In this document: in pieces, positions 33,780 to 35,938 of the stretch
Position numbering within the stretch: the stretch's first letter is position 1
Layout: each line of letters begins with the position of its first letter
NCBI GenBank assembly: GCA_018818125.1
Contig: JAHISQ010000189.1
Coordinates: 1 to 35,938 of the forward strand
DNA: 35,938 nucleotides
Direction of reading: 5' to 3'
Origin: Candidatus Rifleibacteriota bacterium
GTDB lineage: Bacteria; Muiribacteriota; Ozemobacteria; Ozemobacterales; Ozemobacteraceae
Notes under the pieces: model-generated
Told to the model about the DNA's origin: nothing
The model's input: only the letters and a program-made list of their open reading frames with translations
Databases searched by the model: none
Position numbers and translations under genes: made by a program

Positions 33780-33838
33780 ATAAGAAGAGAAGTTCTCTCT
33801 TATAAGTGAACTGAAAGAATCGCCATAAGGAGTCAGAA

Positions 33839-34660
33839 ATGTTTAATTTGAGGGGAATTGTCGGCTTAATTGCCGTGTTTGCACTGGTTTTTTGTCTCAA
33901 TCCACTTGCTGCGCAAGAGCTGAATACTAATTTTGCCCACTCGCTCGGGGTCGGCAGTTCTGCTTCAAGCTATGAGCATCGCATCGACCTTCCTGAAAAC
34001 TGGGCGGCCGAAGGCAAATTCTTCATTGGCCGTTCACTGAGCCTTGATGGCAAACTGGTCATCGAGCGCGAAGAGCTCACCAAAACCTATTACTACGTAA
34101 AAGTTCGCCTGCCCAAAGCCACTTTGTGGTTTGCCAAAGGCACCATTGATATAACCCTTAAAGCCGGAGCCGCTCAAGCGTCTATCCCGGTTTTAGATGC
34201 CCCGGTCAACCTAAAAGTGGCTGGAGAAAGCTATCCCAGCTTCGGCTGGAGCGGCAATGGCGCCTACTCAGCTATAAGTCTGCTGGATCGCAACAGCGGC
34301 AGCACTCTGTGGGAACGCGTCATTCTTAACGATCAGAACTGTGTTATGGACGAAGGCAGTGTCAAAGTTGGCGGCAAATACACCTGGGCAGTTAAACAGA
34401 CCGACGAAACTGGCCGCTATTCAAGTGAAACGCAAGCCCAGTTCAGGGTCGGAACCAAACAGGAACGCTGCCGTCATTGCTTTGGCAACGGCTACATAAC
34501 CTGCAAAAGCTGCAACGGTTCAGGGCATATTGTCAGCAACGGGCCAAACAACACTCCCGTTTACAAGGTCTGCTATACCTGTAATGGCACTGGCCGTGAA
34601 CGCTGCCAGTTCTGCAATGGTCAGGGGCACGTAACCGTCCCGGCGATTATTCCCGAATAA
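33839..34660 (+). CDS. Exported protein with Ig/FN3-like region and C-terminal DnaJ-type zinc finger
   Basis: 273 residues; AAGGAG 6 bases before the ATG. Signal peptide 1-25 (ending NPLAA before Gln). Residues 40-115 and 119-205 look like beta-sandwich domains; the second has an FN3-like end (YTWAVKQTDETGRYSSE). Residues 211-266 carry four CxxCxGxG motifs (Cys211/214, 222/225, 245/248, 256/259), the two-zinc layout of the DnaJ central domain, with a 12-residue insert between the second and third. There is no J domain. DnaJ zinc fingers are normally cytoplasmic and work with DnaK; on an exported protein the motif would have to fold in an oxidising space. Function unknown; closed by the terminator at 34718-34751. 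Confidence 0.82.
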   Translation: MFNLRGIVGLIAVFALVFCLNPLAAQELNTNFAHSLGVGSSASSYEHRIDLPENWAAEGKFFIGRSLSLDGKLVIEREELTKTYYYVKVRLPKATLWFAKGTIDITLKAGAAQASIPVLDAPVNLKVAGESYPSFGWSGNGAYSAISLLDRNSGSTLWERVILNDQNCVMDEGSVKVGGKYTWAVKQTDETGRYSSETQAQFRVGTKQERCRHCFGNGYITCKSCNGSGHIVSNGPNNTPVYKVCYTCNGTGRERCQFCNGQGHVTVPAIIPE

Positions 34661-34717
34661 CTGCAGCGAGAACACCTAATGCCTGCAATCTCAGGCAATC
34701 TTTACGAGCAAACGCTG

Positions 34718-34751
34718 AATAGGCCTCTGATCTTTATCAGAGGCCTATTTT
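34718..34751 (+). terminator. Rho-independent terminator
   Basis: 13-base stem AATAGGCCTCTGA (34718-34730) with its complement (34737-34749), 6-base loop, then TTTTA. It lies 58 bases past the stop at 34660. Its core GCCTCTGATCT...TCAGAGGC is shared with the terminator at 31477-31513. Confidence 0.85.
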
Positions 34752-34837
34752 AATTATTCACTGCTGCCATGGTTACCCCGAGATTTTTCAAGGGCAATCC
34801 AATAAAGTGTCTCCCGCTAAAATTTTGCAGCAAAAGC

Positions 34838-34866
34838 TTGCAAAGAGTTCAATTCTCAAGTAAAAA
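34838..34866 (+). promoter_or_regulatory. Promoter of the tRNA-Ser gene
   Basis: TTGCAA (34838-34843), 17-base spacer, TAAAAA (34861-34866), ending 9 bases before the mature tRNA 5' end, so the transcript would have almost no leader. The spacer contains GAG-TTCAATT-CTC, a small inverted repeat. Confidence 0.4.
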
Positions 34867-34875
34867 GAGATATCT

Positions 34876-34961
34876 GGAGAGATGCCGGAGTGGTCGAACG
34901 GGGCGGTCTCGAAAACCGTTGTGGGTTCTGCCTACCGTGGGTTCGAATCCCACTCTCTCCG
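34876..34961 (+). tRNA. tRNA-Ser (anticodon CGA)
   Basis: 86 bases. Acceptor stem GGAGAGA (34876-34882) pairs with TCTCTCC (34954-34960), discriminator G at 34961. Anticodon stem GCGGT/ACCGT (one G-U) encloses CTCGAAA, anticodon CGA at 34910-34912, reading UCG. The long variable arm typical of serine tRNA is a 5-pair stem GTGGG/CCTAC with loop TTCTG. T arm is GTGGG-TTCGAAT-CCCAC. The 3' CCA is not encoded and must be added by the CCA enzyme. A run of eight T at 34963-34970 may end transcription. Confidence 0.96.
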
Positions 34962-35089
34962 ATTTTTTTTACTAATTTCGTCGAGTTGGCAGAGATGCCT
35001 GTTCAACAATGAACTGATAGCAAAACCAGGGTGAGCTGTACAGTGTATAATGATGTGTCAATAATCTTTATCATTATGGGTCTTTAAAT

Positions 35090-35584
35090 GTGACAAAAGT
35101 CAGAATCAAATTGCTGCTCTTTGCCATGATAATAGCCATCCTGGTGACAATCTATTCATTCTGGCAGCTGCCTTCTTATTCATCAGTAGCGCCAGATGAA
35201 GAATTTAAAATTGTGGTTCGCCGCAATGAGCCACTGATAGCTGAAGACCTTGCTTTTTTCGCCAACAATGCAGATTCTTTCCAGAAAATTCATGTAATTG
35301 AGGGTATATCAGACCAGAAATTTTTTGCTGTCAAAGACCCCGCTACAATCAAAAAAATCGTTGGAGCGGTCAGTCTGGAACCAAAACCGGAATGCGCTTG
35401 CGCTCATTTTGACGAAGTTGAATTTTTCACTAAGGATACTTCTCGAACCTTCGTTTATTGTGATCATTGTTTTGATTCGTGCCAGACAATGAGCTGGCAA
35501 ACATATCACATGAATCCAGAATTGTATGAATTGTTAACTGCAATCACTGACGAAAACGGCTCAGGCTCATCTGATATTCGATAG
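35090..35584 (+). CDS. Single-pass membrane protein with Cys/His-rich C-terminal domain, unknown
   Basis: 164 residues from GTG at 35090 (an overlapping ATG at 35088 is stopped at once); the binding site is weak (GGG). One membrane helix at 7-25 near the start, so the rest is probably outside the cytoplasm. The C-terminal part has CACAH (Cys102, Cys104, His106) followed by CDHCFDSC (Cys124, Cys127, Cys131), enough ligands for one zinc or iron site. The segment between is beta-type (FDEVEFFTKDTSRTFVY). No family recognised. It follows the tRNA by about 130 bases, with no terminator hairpin after it. Confidence 0.65.
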   Translation: MTKVRIKLLLFAMIIAILVTIYSFWQLPSYSSVAPDEEFKIVVRRNEPLIAEDLAFFANNADSFQKIHVIEGISDQKFFAVKDPATIKKIVGAVSLEPKPECACAHFDEVEFFTKDTSRTFVYCDHCFDSCQTMSWQTYHMNPELYELLTAITDENGSGSSDIR

Positions 35585-35651
35585 GTAATTTCGGCGAGCT
35601 TCCAACTTGTTCATTCCACTCTCTTTTTTTTAAAAATTGAATATATTATTG

Positions 35652-35712
35652 AGTGGGTGGATAAAAGTTTTTTTCTATATACCAAAAAGGGTTTTCTGAT
35701 TTTCCGCCCACT
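35652..35712 (+). promoter_or_regulatory. Long-range hairpin in the leader of the last gene
   Basis: AGTGGGTGG (35652-35660) can pair with CCGCCCACT (35704-35712), nine pairs including one G-U, closing a 43-base AT-rich loop. The right arm ends one base before the GAGGAGG binding site (35713-35719), so the stem could affect ribosome access. If the transcript starts inside the loop the structure would not form. Confidence 0.35.
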
Positions 35713-35723
35713 GAGGAGGTTTT

Positions 35724-35938
35724 ATGAAAGAGAAGATTGGTGTTTGGATTGACCATCGGAAGGCATGGATAGTAATTCCGTCTGGCAAAAGGGGGGTGGA
35801 ACCAACAACAGTTCAGGTAGAATCAGGCATAGAAGAACATGCCCATATTGCTAAAGGCTTGCGCTCCAACATTACGCCAGGATCTAAGGACAGAGCTTCA
35901 GAAGACAACCATCAGCGCAATGTTCTAACACAACTTTA
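35724..35938 (+). CDS. WIDH-motif small protein, 5' part (cut by window edge)
   Basis: First 71 codons of a frame that is open to the right edge; GGAGG 4 bases before the ATG. It begins MKEKIGVWIDHRKAWIVI, a start shared by a group of uncharacterised bacterial proteins of about 120-150 residues (IGxWIDHxxAxIV), some described as eRF1-domain-1/translational-machinery-like. Residues 45-70 are polar (HIAKGLRSN then KDRASEDNHQ). The group is recognised from memory of the N-terminal motif only; function is not established. Confidence 0.65.
   Translation, partial: MKEKIGVWIDHRKAWIVIPSGKRGVEPTTVQVESGIEEHAHIAKGLRSNITPGSKDRASEDNHQRNVLTQL

Noticed and set aside
34769..34975. 68-codon plus-strand open frame
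   Set aside because: It runs through the whole tRNA-Ser gene, and its C-terminal half is just the translated tRNA.

Overview
The window reads as an ordinary chromosomal segment of a Gram-negative-type bacterium of roughly middling G+C. Many proteins carry Sec-type signal peptides, and there are type IV pilus/pseudopilin genes and several secreted proteins of unknown family. The combination of PilT pairs, pseudopilins, very large SpoIIE-type phosphatases and secreted repeat proteins would suit a deep-branching or candidate phylum (for example a Riflebacteria-like lineage). That placement is an inference; nothing here is a taxonomic marker except one tRNA. I see no phage, transposon, CRISPR or plasmid gene.

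Layout. 1-1391 (minus, cut by the left edge): ABC-2-type membrane protein with a large soluble part. 1764-5257 (plus): tight operon of two PilT-like retraction ATPases and a GAF/class III nucleotide cyclase with a C-terminal zinc ribbon, closed by a strong bidirectional terminator. 5380-6156 (minus): DUF2087 transcription regulator. 6364-7725 (minus): MOFRL-type glycerate kinase. 7829-13636 (plus): HEAT-repeat membrane protein, STAS protein, two pseudopilins and a GspK/PilX-like protein with an embedded barrel-sandwich (lipoyl-like) segment; the last four genes touch or overlap. 13654-19531 (minus, convergent): two overlapping giant membrane SpoIIE/PP2C phosphatases. 19608-20840 (plus, divergent): exported gluzincin peptidase. 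21204-22446 (minus): a small membrane protein and an exported protein. 22717-23598 (plus): membrane-bound C39-like cysteine peptidase. 23790-26959 (plus): proC-proB-proA, followed by a Na+/solute symporter. 28728-32255 (plus): three exported proteins of unknown function, one with GHGNNN repeats and an unusual helical repeat. 32286-33575 (minus): dicarboxylate/amino acid:cation symporter. 33839-34660 (plus): exported protein ending in a DnaJ-type zinc finger. 34876-34961: tRNA-Ser(CGA). 35090-35584: Cys-rich single-pass protein. 35724 to the right edge: start of a small WIDH-motif protein.

How it may work together. The left half looks like surface-appendage machinery with signalling attached: retraction ATPases with a nucleotide cyclase, then a pseudopilin operon headed by a STAS protein and facing two sensor phosphatases of the class that dephosphorylates STAS proteins. 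A partner-switching circuit controlling a pseudopilus is the most interesting hypothesis, but no RsbW-type kinase is in the window. The right half is proline biosynthesis, two secondary transporters and a run of secreted proteins without clear families.
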